Positions 25,329 to 33,139 of a DNA stretch of 64,000 nucleotides are shown here, one piece after another. This stretch comes from UBA11663 sp049616325 (lineage in GTDB: Bacteria > Bacteroidota > Bacteroidia > Flavobacteriales_D > Sanyastnellaceae): assembly GCA_049616325.1 (NCBI GenBank), contig JBMZHG010000003.1, positions 1 through 64,000 on the forward strand, in the 5' to 3' direction. Every line of letters starts with the position of its first letter. Positions within the stretch are counted from its first letter, which is position 1. The notes under the pieces are model-generated. The model ran no database searches, was not told the DNA's origin, and was given only the letters and a program-made list of their open reading frames with translations. The position numbers were made by a program, and so were the translations under genes.

Positions 25329-25880
25329 TCAGGGTGCAAACGGCGTCTCGAACGAAGCAAAGTCCTTCGCGGCGGCGTCCTTGTCGCTCACACTTGGCGA
25401 CTCCACGCCCCACTCAATTCCCAAAGTCGGGTCGTCCCACCGCAATGCCCCCTCCGATTGGGGGTGATACCTTTCCGTGCAGAGGTAGTGAAACAACGTG
25501 TCGTCCTCGAGCGTCAAGAATCCGTGAGCAAATCCAGGAGGAACCCAAAACTGCCACCGGTTTTCCGACGTGAGGACTGCCGCATGGTGTTTGCCGTAAG
25601 TCGGACTTCCTGCGCGCAAATCCACGGCCACGTCCAACACGCGTCCCCGGGCCACGCGCACCAGCTTCCCCTGGGCATGCGGAGGGGCTTGAAAATGCAG
25701 CCCGCGCAACACGCCCTGTTTGGAGCAGCTCTCGTTGGCCTGAACAAACCTCACCGGCTCCCCCACCGCCTCGTCAAAGGCATGCTGGTTCCACGTTTCA
25801 GAGAACGCCCCGCGTTCGTCTGAAAACACCTTGGGACGCACCAGCAACAGACCGTCGATGGGTGTGGTTTGGACTTCCAT
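25329..25880 (-). CDS. rfbC: dTDP-4-dehydrorhamnose 3,5-epimerase
   Basis: Converts dTDP-4-dehydro-6-deoxyglucose to its L-rhamno epimer during dTDP-rhamnose synthesis for surface polysaccharides. The 183-residue cupin shows the catalytic His62 in GVLRGLHFQ and Tyr132 in FHYLCTERYHP, with the family segment WVPPGFAHGFLTL. It starts 3 bases after the wza-like gene and is surely co-transcribed. The other rfb genes are not in the window. Confidence 0.94.
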   Translation of the reverse strand: MEVQTTPIDGLLLVRPKVFSDERGAFSETWNQHAFDEAVGEPVRFVQANESCSKQGVLRGLHFQAPPHAQGKLVRVARGRVLDVAVDLRAGSPTYGKHHAAVLTSENRWQFWVPPGFAHGFLTLEDDTLFHYLCTERYHPQSEGALRWDDPTLGIEWGVESPSVSDKDAAAKDFASFETPFAP

Positions 25881-25883
25881 GGC

Positions 25884-26663
25884 TTATTGCGAAAGCAACA
25901 CTTGGTACGTCAAGTAAAGGGAGGTAAACGTCGTAATCAACTGGGCCACGGGGGACACGTCGGTGAGCACCTCGCGCACCACCTGAGGGTTGGACTCGAC
26001 GTAGATGATGTCGTTGGCTTGGACGATGGTTCGGGCAGCTTGCAACCCCTCCACCGTGCTCAAATCCATTTCGTAAACCATGTTGTCCTCCCCTTTCTGA
26101 CGAATCAGTTTGATTTGCTTGGAGCGCCCACGCTGACGGATGCCGCCGGCTTGGGCCAACGCCTCGATGACAGAAGTGTTTTGGTTTTGTAGGGTGATCA
26201 CGGTGGCTTGTCCCGCTTCGCCTGGAAAGACCAAAACCCGGTTGTTCACTACCTGAAGCATGGCGTAGGGATCTACGTATTCGGCTTCGTACGCCTCTTC
26301 GATTTTTCGCTCGGCTTCGTCCAGGGTCAGCCCGGCCAGCTGCACCGCCCCGACTTCGGGAAGTTCAACTGAACCGTCAAGTTCAACCCGGTATGTGAAC
26401 ATGGTCCGCTGCTGTTGCTGAAGCAGGTTGGCCCCTTGGCTGGCCTCAGCCGACCCCGCGGTCATGGCCATCAACCGCTGTCCGTTGTTGGAAAACAGCT
26501 GCAATTGCAGCCGATCGTTGGGGGCCAACGTGTAGGCTTCGTTGCTGGTCTCGGTCAAGGGGTCAAACGCAAACTCTGCGTCCGTCCGAAACATCAGGTC
26601 TTGGTTGACCGTGCAACTGGTCGCAAAGACGGCGACCAGAATGGGAAATGCGATTCTCCACAT
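25884..26663 (-). CDS. Polysaccharide export lipoprotein (Wza family, SLBB)
   Basis: A 259-residue outer-membrane secretin-like protein for capsule or exopolysaccharide export. A lipobox (ATSC) ends the signal peptide at about residue 17. The polysaccharide export domain covers about 45-130 (YTLAPNDRLQLQLF, GSVELPEVGAVQLAGLTLDEA) and an SLBB domain about 135-215 (QATVITLQNQNTSVIEALAQ). The open frame extends into the GNAT gene on the other strand, but the ATG at 26663 gives the lipoprotein signal and sits 5 bases behind a TACCTTCG box. No Wzc-type kinase is adjacent. Confidence 0.9.
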   Translation of the reverse strand: MWRIAFPILVAVFATSCTVNQDLMFRTDAEFAFDPLTETSNEAYTLAPNDRLQLQLFSNNGQRLMAMTAGSAEASQGANLLQQQQRTMFTYRVELDGSVELPEVGAVQLAGLTLDEAERKIEEAYEAEYVDPYAMLQVVNNRVLVFPGEAGQATVITLQNQNTSVIEALAQAGGIRQRGRSKQIKLIRQKGEDNMVYEMDLSTVEGLQAARTIVQANDIIYVESNPQVVREVLTDVSPVAQLITTFTSLYLTYQVLLSQ

Positions 26664-26668
26664 GACGG

Positions 26669-26676
26669 CGAAGGTA
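26669..26676 (-). promoter_or_regulatory. Predicted -7 box of the wza-rfbC transcript
   Basis: TACCTTCG ends 5 bases before the ATG at 26663. It lies only 4 bases from the oppositely directed box of the GNAT gene. Confidence 0.5.
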
Positions 26677-26680
26677 CGGC

Positions 26681-26688
26681 TATCTTCG
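26681..26688 (+). promoter_or_regulatory. Predicted -7 box of the GNAT-mltG transcript
   Basis: TATCTTCG lies 4 bases before the GTG start at 26693, so a leaderless mRNA is predicted. Confidence 0.5.
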
Positions 26689-26692
26689 CAGC

Positions 26693-27238
26693 GTGTTGAG
26701 CTCCGACCGCCACCGACTTCGTGCCCTCGAAACGAGCGACGTCCCGTTGCTGTGTGCGTGGGAAAACGACAGCGCCGATTGGTGGATGGGCGCAACCGTC
26801 CTCCCCATCAGCCGGGAAGCCATGACTTCCTTCGCCTCGGGCAACCACGATCTGTACCGCGATCGGCAATTGCGCTGGATGCTCGACGCCCGACGTGACG
26901 TGGCTCAGCCATGGCAACGCGTGGGCGCGGTCGACTTGTACGACTTTGACCCCCGGCAGTTGCGCGCCGGCGTCGCCGTCCACGTTGACCCTTCTTGTCG
27001 CCGGCAAGGCCACGCGAGGGCCGGCCTGGCGTTGCTCGACGCGTACGTTCAACAGCACCTCGGCCTTCACCAGGTCTACGCCGAAGTGCCAGCGACCCAC
27101 GAGGCCTCCCTTGCCCTGTTCGTTCAATGCGGTTTCGTGGAGACGGGGCGGCGGCGGTCTTGGATCCGGCTTCCGGAGGGCTCGTGGTCCGACGTCGTCA
27201 CCCTTCAACGCCTCTACCCAACTTCGTCGACCGAATGA
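26693..27238 (+). CDS. GNAT-family N-acetyltransferase, GTG start
   Basis: A 181-residue acetyl-CoA-dependent transferase. The N-terminal LRALETSDVPLLCAWEND is typical of RimJ/SpeG-like members, and the acetyl-CoA loop is seen in HVDPSCRRQGHARAGLALLDAYV. The C-terminal QVYAEVPATHEASLALFVQCGF is the usual final strand-helix. The start is GTG at 26693 (a TTG follows directly). Its stop overlaps the mltG start as ATGA, so the two are coupled. The substrate is unknown. Confidence 0.85.
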   Translation: MLSSDRHRLRALETSDVPLLCAWENDSADWWMGATVLPISREAMTSFASGNHDLYRDRQLRWMLDARRDVAQPWQRVGAVDLYDFDPRQLRAGVAVHVDPSCRRQGHARAGLALLDAYVQQHLGLHQVYAEVPATHEASLALFVQCGFVETGRRRSWIRLPEGSWSDVVTLQRLYPTSSTE

Positions 27239-28233
27239 GCCTTTCACGCAGCCAAGCAGGAATTGCCGCCTTGGGAGTGGTGTTGACGGTTGGGGGAATT
27301 GTGGGTTACCTCGGGATTCAGCGTTGGGTGCGCGGCACTTGGAGCGCCACCGACCTCACCGTGGAACTTCCTCCTGACGTGCCCGCAGCAGAACAAATGC
27401 ACGCCCTTTCGTTGGCGCTTCCCGTGGACGGGCAACGCGTCTTGGACCACATTTCGTGGCGCGGATGGGAAGGGCGATTGAAGCCCGGCAGGTACGCCTT
27501 CCCCGCCGGCGAGGCCGTCAGCCAAAGTGCGGCGCGGTTGGTCACGGGCAACCGCGAAGCGGCACGAGTGGTGGTGCCTTCAGGGCGTGATGTGGGGCCA
27601 ATTGCTGGAGCCTGCGCGAAGAACATTTGGGCCGACAGCGCCGAAATCGCAACGCTTCTCATGCACGACACCGTCATGTGGCGGGTGGTGCCCAACACCT
27701 ACGAGGTTTGGTGGGAAACGGACGCTCCGGGCCTCGTGACCCGCTTGCTGCGAGAACACGACACGTGGTGGACCTCGGACCGCGTCGCCGCGGCTCGAGC
27801 CCAAGGCCTGACGGCGCGTGAAGCGACGGTGTTGGCTTCCATCGTGCAGGCCGAGACGGCCGTGCTCGACGAAGCGCCTGTCGTGGCAGGCCTCTACCTG
27901 AATCGACTCAAAAAAGGCATGGCGTTGCAGGCGGACCCGACGTTGATTTTTGCCCTAGGCGACCCCAGCATCCGCCGCGTGCTCGACGTGCACAAAGAGG
28001 TGGACTCCCCGTACAACACGTACCTCCACATCGGCTTGCCGCCGGGCCCCATCCGCTTCGTGGACCCTCGGTACCTGCAAAGCGTCTTGAACCCCGCTTC
28101 CCACGGCCACCTCTACATGTGCGCGGAACCCGGAGGGACCGGACGTCACAGGTTTGCCACGAGCTACCGCGAACATTTGCGCAACGCACGAGCTTACCAA
28201 TCCTGGTTGAACAAACAACGCATTTTCAGGTGA
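27235..28233 (+). CDS. mltG: Endolytic murein transglycosylase MltG
   Basis: Cuts nascent peptidoglycan strands at the inner membrane and so sets their length. The 332-residue protein has one membrane helix (about 8-28), a YceG region, and the catalytic segment ASIVQAETA with Glu207 in the position of the known catalytic glutamate. VAGLYLNRLKKGMALQADPT and GLPPGPI are family motifs. It is translationally coupled to the GNAT gene through ATGA. Confidence 0.94.
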   Translation: MSLSRSQAGIAALGVVLTVGGIVGYLGIQRWVRGTWSATDLTVELPPDVPAAEQMHALSLALPVDGQRVLDHISWRGWEGRLKPGRYAFPAGEAVSQSAARLVTGNREAARVVVPSGRDVGPIAGACAKNIWADSAEIATLLMHDTVMWRVVPNTYEVWWETDAPGLVTRLLREHDTWWTSDRVAAARAQGLTAREATVLASIVQAETAVLDEAPVVAGLYLNRLKKGMALQADPTLIFALGDPSIRRVLDVHKEVDSPYNTYLHIGLPPGPIRFVDPRYLQSVLNPASHGHLYMCAEPGGTGRHRFATSYREHLRNARAYQSWLNKQRIFR

Positions 28234-28256
28234 GGTCGATTCTGCGCGTCGAGGCG

Positions 28257-30668
28257 ATGAAAACGTGGCGGAGGGGACTTTTGGCGCCTTACGTCCTCGC
28301 TTTGCTTTTGGCAATTGCCAGTTCGTCCGGCCTTGCCCAAAGCCCGTTCAACCTCAACAACCAAGTGGCCACCGCCTTTCGCGTGGACACCCCTCCCGTC
28401 CTTGACGGAAGGCTTGACGACGCCGTTTGGCGCCAAGGCGCTTCCGCAGGAAACTTCACACAAAGCCGCCCCACCCCCAACAGCCGTCCGACGTGGGCGA
28501 CGGAGTTTTGGGTGGCGTACGACGATCAATTTCTCTACGTTGCAGCCCAAATGCACGACACCGCCCCGGACTCCATTCTCCAACAAATGAGCGTCCGGGA
28601 CAACGTGGAAAATTCCGACGAGTTTGGGTTCTGGTTCAGCCCGTACAACGACGGAATCAACGCCATCGGATTCACCACCACCCCGCGTGGGTTGATGGCA
28701 GACTTCTTGATGAATTCGGGCGGAGACGACTCGGCGTGGAACGGGGTTTGGGAAGTGGAAAGTCGGATTCACGAAGGCGGTTGGTCCACGGAAATTCGCA
28801 TCCCTTGGAGCCAATTCCGCATGCCGACACTCGCGGACGGACAAGAGCAGGTTTGGGGCATGAATGTTTGGCGCATTGTTCGGCGGAACCGAGAAGAGTC
28901 GGTTTGGAACGCGCTTGACCCGACCCAAGACGGCATGGTCAACCAGGGCGGGATCCTGCGAGGCATTCAAGGGGTGGACACCCCTCCTCGCATCGCGCTG
29001 TTTCCGTACGTGAGCACCTACGCCACGGCGGCGGTCGACGACGAGGGAAACCGGGTTTGGGCCACCCCTTTCAACGGAGGGATGGACGCCAAAGTGGGAC
29101 TCGGCGACGCGTTCACGGTGGACATGACCCTCGTGCCCGACTTCGGTCAAGTGGTGACCGACAACCTCGTGCTCAACCTCAGCCCGTACGAAGTCCAATT
29201 CAACGAAAACCGTCCTTTTTTCCTTGAAGGCACGGATCTGTTCAACAAAGGCGGGCTGTTTTACAGCCGGCGCGTGGGGTCCGAGGGGCAGCTCTTCAAC
29301 GCCACCAAATTCAGTGGCCGAACCGCGTCAAGCACGGGGATTGGGGTTTTTCAAGCCTTTGCACGTGACACCACCAACGGCGAGAATGCCCTGACCTCGT
29401 ACAACGTTTCTGTGGTGGACCAAAACCTGCCCAACAACGGGTTTGTCACGGCGCTTAGCACAGCCACTGTCCGTTCGGAAGACGGCAGGGATGCGTACGT
29501 CCAAGGCGCGCAATTCTCCCTCAGAAACAAGGACAACAGCTGGGCGCTGGGAGGAAGTGCAGCGCGCAACACCATGGCGCAGGGAGACACGTCGACTCAC
29601 GAGGAAGGGCACCGATGGGGGTTGAATGTGGCCCGAACCTCGGGACAATTCCGGGGGTCGTTGGGTCACTACCGCGAGTCGGAAGAATACAACCCCAACG
29701 ACCTCGGCTACCTCGCCGCCCCCAACGAAATTGTTTCTTGGGGCGACCTGGAATACGGCATTTACAAGCCTTTTGGATCCTTCAACCGGATGTGGTGGAA
29801 CCTTCGAAGCGAACTCGTTCACCTGTACGCGCCACGCAGTTACAGCAACTGGACGTGGAGCGCGGAGTGGGCAGCCGTGTCACGCACGTTTTGGTTCAAC
29901 AAGTTCACCGTGGAAGGCCAACCCCGAGAGGGCCAAGACTTCTTCGCTTCTCGGCTGGACGGGCTGGCGTTTGCCACGCCTAGCTGGCGGAGCGTCGACT
30001 TCGCCACCTCCACCGACTACCGCAAGGCCCTGGCGTTGGATGCCTTTGCCAAGCGCGTTTGGCGCGCCGACGTGCCGGACTGGAACGAATCTTTTCTGCG
30101 GTTGGCGCCTCGCTTCCGGTTCAGCGACCGGTGGAGCGCCGACTACGTGTGGAGTTGGCAAGTGCGCCACAACGAACGGGGGTACGTCAAATTGGTAGAG
30201 GACGATTACGGCCCGCCGGTGAGTTTGTTTGGGCGACGTGAAAACACAAGCCACACCCACGTCCTGAACGTGAGCTGCATCTTCACCCCCATGTCGAGCC
30301 TTTCGGCACGCATCCGGCACTATTGGAGCGTTGTTGAGTACCACGAATTCTTTGAACTCCAGCCCGACGGAAGCCTGGAAAACAGCCTGCAGGCGTCGAC
30401 GTATTTTGACGAGGCCACCTCCACGTCACCGGAGGACGTGAACTACAATGCTTGGAGCGTCGATTTGGTCTACAGCTGGATTTTTTCGCCAGGAAGCGAG
30501 CTGAGCGTCGTGTGGAAAAACACGTTGAACGAATCCGGCAACGCCCTGCCTTCCGGCTATTGGGACAATTGGGAAGGCATGCTTAACACCGGCTTTGCGA
30601 ATTCCCTGTCCGTCCGTGCGTTGTATTACCTCGACTACAGCCTTGTGGCGTCACGGCCACGTCAGTGA
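28257..30668 (+). CDS. DUF5916 outer-membrane protein with an N-terminal family 9 carbohydrate-binding-like domain
   Basis: An 803-residue exported protein. After a signal peptide (to about residue 27, SSGLAQS), residues about 40-215 form a CBM9-like sandwich (PPVLDGRLDDAVW, VAYDDQFLYVAAQMHD, WSTEIRIPWSQFR). The rest is DUF5916, with VDMTLVPDFGQVVTDN, FNENRPFFLEGTDLF and many aromatic beta strands, consistent with an outer-membrane barrel. Function is not established for the family. The ATG at 28257 gives the signal peptide. Its last 18 bases overlap the convergent M23 peptidase gene. Confidence 0.88.
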   Translation: MKTWRRGLLAPYVLALLLAIASSSGLAQSPFNLNNQVATAFRVDTPPVLDGRLDDAVWRQGASAGNFTQSRPTPNSRPTWATEFWVAYDDQFLYVAAQMHDTAPDSILQQMSVRDNVENSDEFGFWFSPYNDGINAIGFTTTPRGLMADFLMNSGGDDSAWNGVWEVESRIHEGGWSTEIRIPWSQFRMPTLADGQEQVWGMNVWRIVRRNREESVWNALDPTQDGMVNQGGILRGIQGVDTPPRIALFPYVSTYATAAVDDEGNRVWATPFNGGMDAKVGLGDAFTVDMTLVPDFGQVVTDNLVLNLSPYEVQFNENRPFFLEGTDLFNKGGLFYSRRVGSEGQLFNATKFSGRTASSTGIGVFQAFARDTTNGENALTSYNVSVVDQNLPNNGFVTALSTATVRSEDGRDAYVQGAQFSLRNKDNSWALGGSAARNTMAQGDTSTHEEGHRWGLNVARTSGQFRGSLGHYRESEEYNPNDLGYLAAPNEIVSWGDLEYGIYKPFGSFNRMWWNLRSELVHLYAPRSYSNWTWSAEWAAVSRTFWFNKFTVEGQPREGQDFFASRLDGLAFATPSWRSVDFATSTDYRKALALDAFAKRVWRADVPDWNESFLRLAPRFRFSDRWSADYVWSWQVRHNERGYVKLVEDDYGPPVSLFGRRENTSHTHVLNVSCIFTPMSSLSARIRHYWSVVEYHEFFELQPDGSLENSLQASTYFDEATSTSPEDVNYNAWSVDLVYSWIFSPGSELSVVWKNTLNESGNALPSGYWDNWEGMLNTGFANSLSVRALYYLDYSLVASRPRQ

Positions 30669-32474
30669 CCGCTCCCAAACCGCTTCGTTCCCCACTTCGT
30701 CCGTCACCACCAACCGAACCACGCAGGGCTCTCCTGAAGGGTGAACGCCGTCGCTCGATTCGTAGGTGGCCATGTTTCGCTTGGGGTCCCAAACCAGCCT
30801 CGCCCATTTTCCGTTCAGGGTCAGGCCCAGTTGGTCCACGCCGGCAAGAAGGTCTTCCACATACCAAACCGCGTCCCCTCCCTCGACCAAGGGCGTTCCG
30901 CTGAAATACGGCAAAACACGCGGCGGAACCGTATCTCGAGTCAGGGTCCATTCTCCCCCTTCCGGAAGGGAGACGGTCCAATGCGATTCCTGCCACACCG
31001 CTTTTTCGACGGCCTCGACCTCCCCGTCCGCCATCCGTGCAGCCAACCAACGGTCGGACGGCCACGGGGAACCTGGCATGACCGCCCAAGATCCAGCCCA
31101 CGATTGCCCTTCGGCCGACGGAAGGGGCCAATGTACCTCGAACGCTTTGCGCAACGGAACGTCCACCGGTTCCAACCGAGCTTGCCACCCCACGTGGATC
31201 CAGTCCCACGCAAATGTCGCGGCTTCGAACACCGTACCGGCCTGCCACGACAACGTTGCGCCCTGCGCTTCGGTTTGGCCCGCTCGGTCCGGCAGCACGT
31301 CAAATCTCGCCTTCCCCCGGATCAACTCTTTCGGGATCCATGTGCCCACTTCCGTCGCTTGGGCGGTTGCTCGAAGCATCGCGTTCCGTCGCGTCTCGTT
31401 TCCCGCCGCATCCCATGCCACCAACGTCAACGAGCACAATTCTCCTTCATCGAAGTCCACCCAACTGTCCGACCCCTTGGTCTGGTAAATGTCCAGTCGG
31501 TTGCTGGGCAAACGGTGCAGCCGATGCACTTGGTCGCGCTCCGACTGCCACACGTGAAACAAGGTGTGGGCATTCATGTCCTTGTTCACCGCGAAATTCA
31601 ATTCCTCCAATTCAAACCCAAACGCCGCCGCCTCTTCTCCCGATTCGTTCAGAAGCAAGGCATCCAAGTTCCTCACGCCACACACGTTTCCTGCGCCGTC
31701 GAGCAAGTCGTAAGCCTCCGCCGAGAACCGCACGCGCAGCGGAACCTCCACTGTGTCCGCCACGGGAAACGCAATTTTCTGCAACCCGCTTGCCCCCTCA
31801 AGCCACAATGCCGGCACTTGCGGTGGACGTGAATCTGCCTTGTCAAGCCAGCCGTCCAGCGGATTCAGCGGGTGCTGGGTGCCGGTGTCGCGAACCTCGA
31901 AGTGCAGGTGAGGACCGCCACTTCCACCTGAATTTCCCGACCAACCCAACGTGTCTCCTGCACTGAACTTCAGGCCTGCAATTCGAGGCGGGGATGCGTC
32001 AAGCCCCAACGTCCTTCCTTCGTACGTTCGGTTGACCGCCCAGCGTTGGACTTTTGGAGAAAACCGCTGCAAATGGGCGTACACGGTGGTGATGCCTTCA
32101 GGGCCCTCGAGGTAGAGCGCGTTGCCGTAGCCCCACGGCGACATCTTCACACGCGACACCCAGCCGTCCGTTGCCGCAAGCACCACGTGGCCTTCCACTC
32201 CGCCCGTCTTGAGGTCCACTCCGGTGTGGAAATGGTTCCCACGCAGTTCGCCAAAGTTGCCGCTCAACGTCGGCGTCAAGCGCAACGGCGCCACCCAGCC
32301 GTTGGCCTCTCGAAACGCCTTTGCTCGCGAGGCATTTTCAACATCGACTTGCCCCCATGCCTGCAAAGCACCAAAAATCAACGAGATGAAAGTCAACACG
32401 TTAAAAGACACGCACTTCACAAATCGTCGAAAACCTTGCAGCGACGGGGAGTTGACAAGGGCTTGGCGCATCAT
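30651..32474 (-). CDS. M23-family metallopeptidase (LytM-like)
   Basis: A 607-residue exported peptidase likely to cut peptidoglycan cross-links or activate another hydrolase. A signal peptide ends at about residue 41 (LQAWGQ). The LytM domain is N-terminal: His83 and Asp87 in HFHTGVD, then GPHLHFEV with His189 and His191, which complete the zinc site. About 390 further residues form beta-rich domains of unknown role. Two adjacent ATG codons (32474 and 32471) are possible. A perfect TAGTTTTG box ends 4 bases before the first ATG. Confidence 0.92.
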   Translation of the reverse strand: MMRQALVNSPSLQGFRRFVKCVSFNVLTFISLIFGALQAWGQVDVENASRAKAFREANGWVAPLRLTPTLSGNFGELRGNHFHTGVDLKTGGVEGHVVLAATDGWVSRVKMSPWGYGNALYLEGPEGITTVYAHLQRFSPKVQRWAVNRTYEGRTLGLDASPPRIAGLKFSAGDTLGWSGNSGGSGGPHLHFEVRDTGTQHPLNPLDGWLDKADSRPPQVPALWLEGASGLQKIAFPVADTVEVPLRVRFSAEAYDLLDGAGNVCGVRNLDALLLNESGEEAAAFGFELEELNFAVNKDMNAHTLFHVWQSERDQVHRLHRLPSNRLDIYQTKGSDSWVDFDEGELCSLTLVAWDAAGNETRRNAMLRATAQATEVGTWIPKELIRGKARFDVLPDRAGQTEAQGATLSWQAGTVFEAATFAWDWIHVGWQARLEPVDVPLRKAFEVHWPLPSAEGQSWAGSWAVMPGSPWPSDRWLAARMADGEVEAVEKAVWQESHWTVSLPEGGEWTLTRDTVPPRVLPYFSGTPLVEGGDAVWYVEDLLAGVDQLGLTLNGKWARLVWDPKRNMATYESSDGVHPSGEPCVVRLVVTDEVGNEAVWERSLTWP

Positions 32475-32478
32475 GGTG

Positions 32479-32486
32479 CAAAACTA
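32479..32486 (-). promoter_or_regulatory. Predicted -7 box of the M23 peptidase gene
   Basis: TAGTTTTG is a full TAnnTTTG match, 4 bases before the ATG at 32474. Confidence 0.55.
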
Positions 32487-32522
32487 CGGGCGAACCTGCC
32501 TGCCTTCTTGAGGAGCTTCGCT

Positions 32523-32530
32523 TACTTTTG
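32523..32530 (+). promoter_or_regulatory. Predicted -7 box of the coiled-coil/zapA/rny transcript
   Basis: TACTTTTG is a full TAnnTTTG match, 16 bases before the ATG at 32547. Confidence 0.55.
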
Positions 32531-32546
32531 TTCACGAACTGGATTC

Positions 32547-32810
32547 ATGTCGCAACCTCATTCACAACTGCAACCTCTGCTCGAAGCGGTGGACCGTCTC
32601 TTGGAGGCGCAAGGCTCCCTGAAACGGGAAAACGCCGAGCTCCAAAGGCAATTGAAGCAAGCGGAAGAAGCGTTGTCGCAGGCTCGTCAGGAGGCCCAGT
32701 CCGCTCTAACCCTTTCAACCCCAACGCCCCCAACCCCCGCTTTGACGGCTCACGAATTGGATGCGCTGGTGGAGGAAATCGACTCTTGCATCGCCCTTCT
32801 CAAAACCTGA
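32547..32810 (+). CDS. Small coiled-coil protein next to zapA
   Basis: An 87-residue protein. Residues about 8-50 are a heptad-like coiled coil (LLEAVDRLLEAQGSLKRENA, LQRQLKQAEEALSQ). A short Thr/Pro linker follows, then a conserved-looking tail LDALVEEIDSCIALLKT. From memory, similar short proteins with a REIDxCIxLL-type tail sit directly before zapA in other Bacteroidota, so this is probably a real family and perhaps a Z-ring-associated partner of ZapA. That role is inferred from position and shape only. Confidence 0.75.
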   Translation: MSQPHSQLQPLLEAVDRLLEAQGSLKRENAELQRQLKQAEEALSQARQEAQSALTLSTPTPPTPALTAHELDALVEEIDSCIALLKT

Positions 32811-32821
32811 GAAACGAAATC

Positions 32822-33115
32822 ATGGAAACGCTCGACATCAAACTTGGAGGCAGAACCTACCCTCTGACACTTTCTCCAGACGAAGTGGATGTTGTGCGTG
32901 CGGCTGCGGAAGCTGTGGAAGCGCAAATCACGCAACTCAAGTCCCAGTATGCCATTTCCGACCGCATCGACCTGATGGCCATGGCCGCACTGCAAATCGC
33001 GGTGCAGTCCCGCACTTCAGGAACCTCGCAACCCACCCCTGCCGCAGGCCCACCCTGGCCCACAGAGGAAGTCGACCTCCTTCTCCAGCGAATTCAAGAT
33101 GCCCTTCAAAGCTGA
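32822..33115 (+). CDS. zapA: Cell division protein ZapA
   Basis: A 97-residue FtsZ-associated protein that bundles protofilaments at midcell. The N-terminal strand region METLDIKLGGRTYPLTLSPD and the helix EVDVVRAAAEAVEAQITQLK followed by ISDRIDLMAMAALQIAV match ZapA. The end is a Pro-rich spacer plus a short helix (EEVDLLLQRIQDAL). It starts 11 bases after the coiled-coil gene and ends 24 bases before rny. No 6S RNA gene fits in these gaps. Confidence 0.88.
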   Translation: METLDIKLGGRTYPLTLSPDEVDVVRAAAEAVEAQITQLKSQYAISDRIDLMAMAALQIAVQSRTSGTSQPTPAAGPPWPTEEVDLLLQRIQDALQS

Positions 33116-33139
33116 GGCCAAGGCCTGAATTCGAACCCC

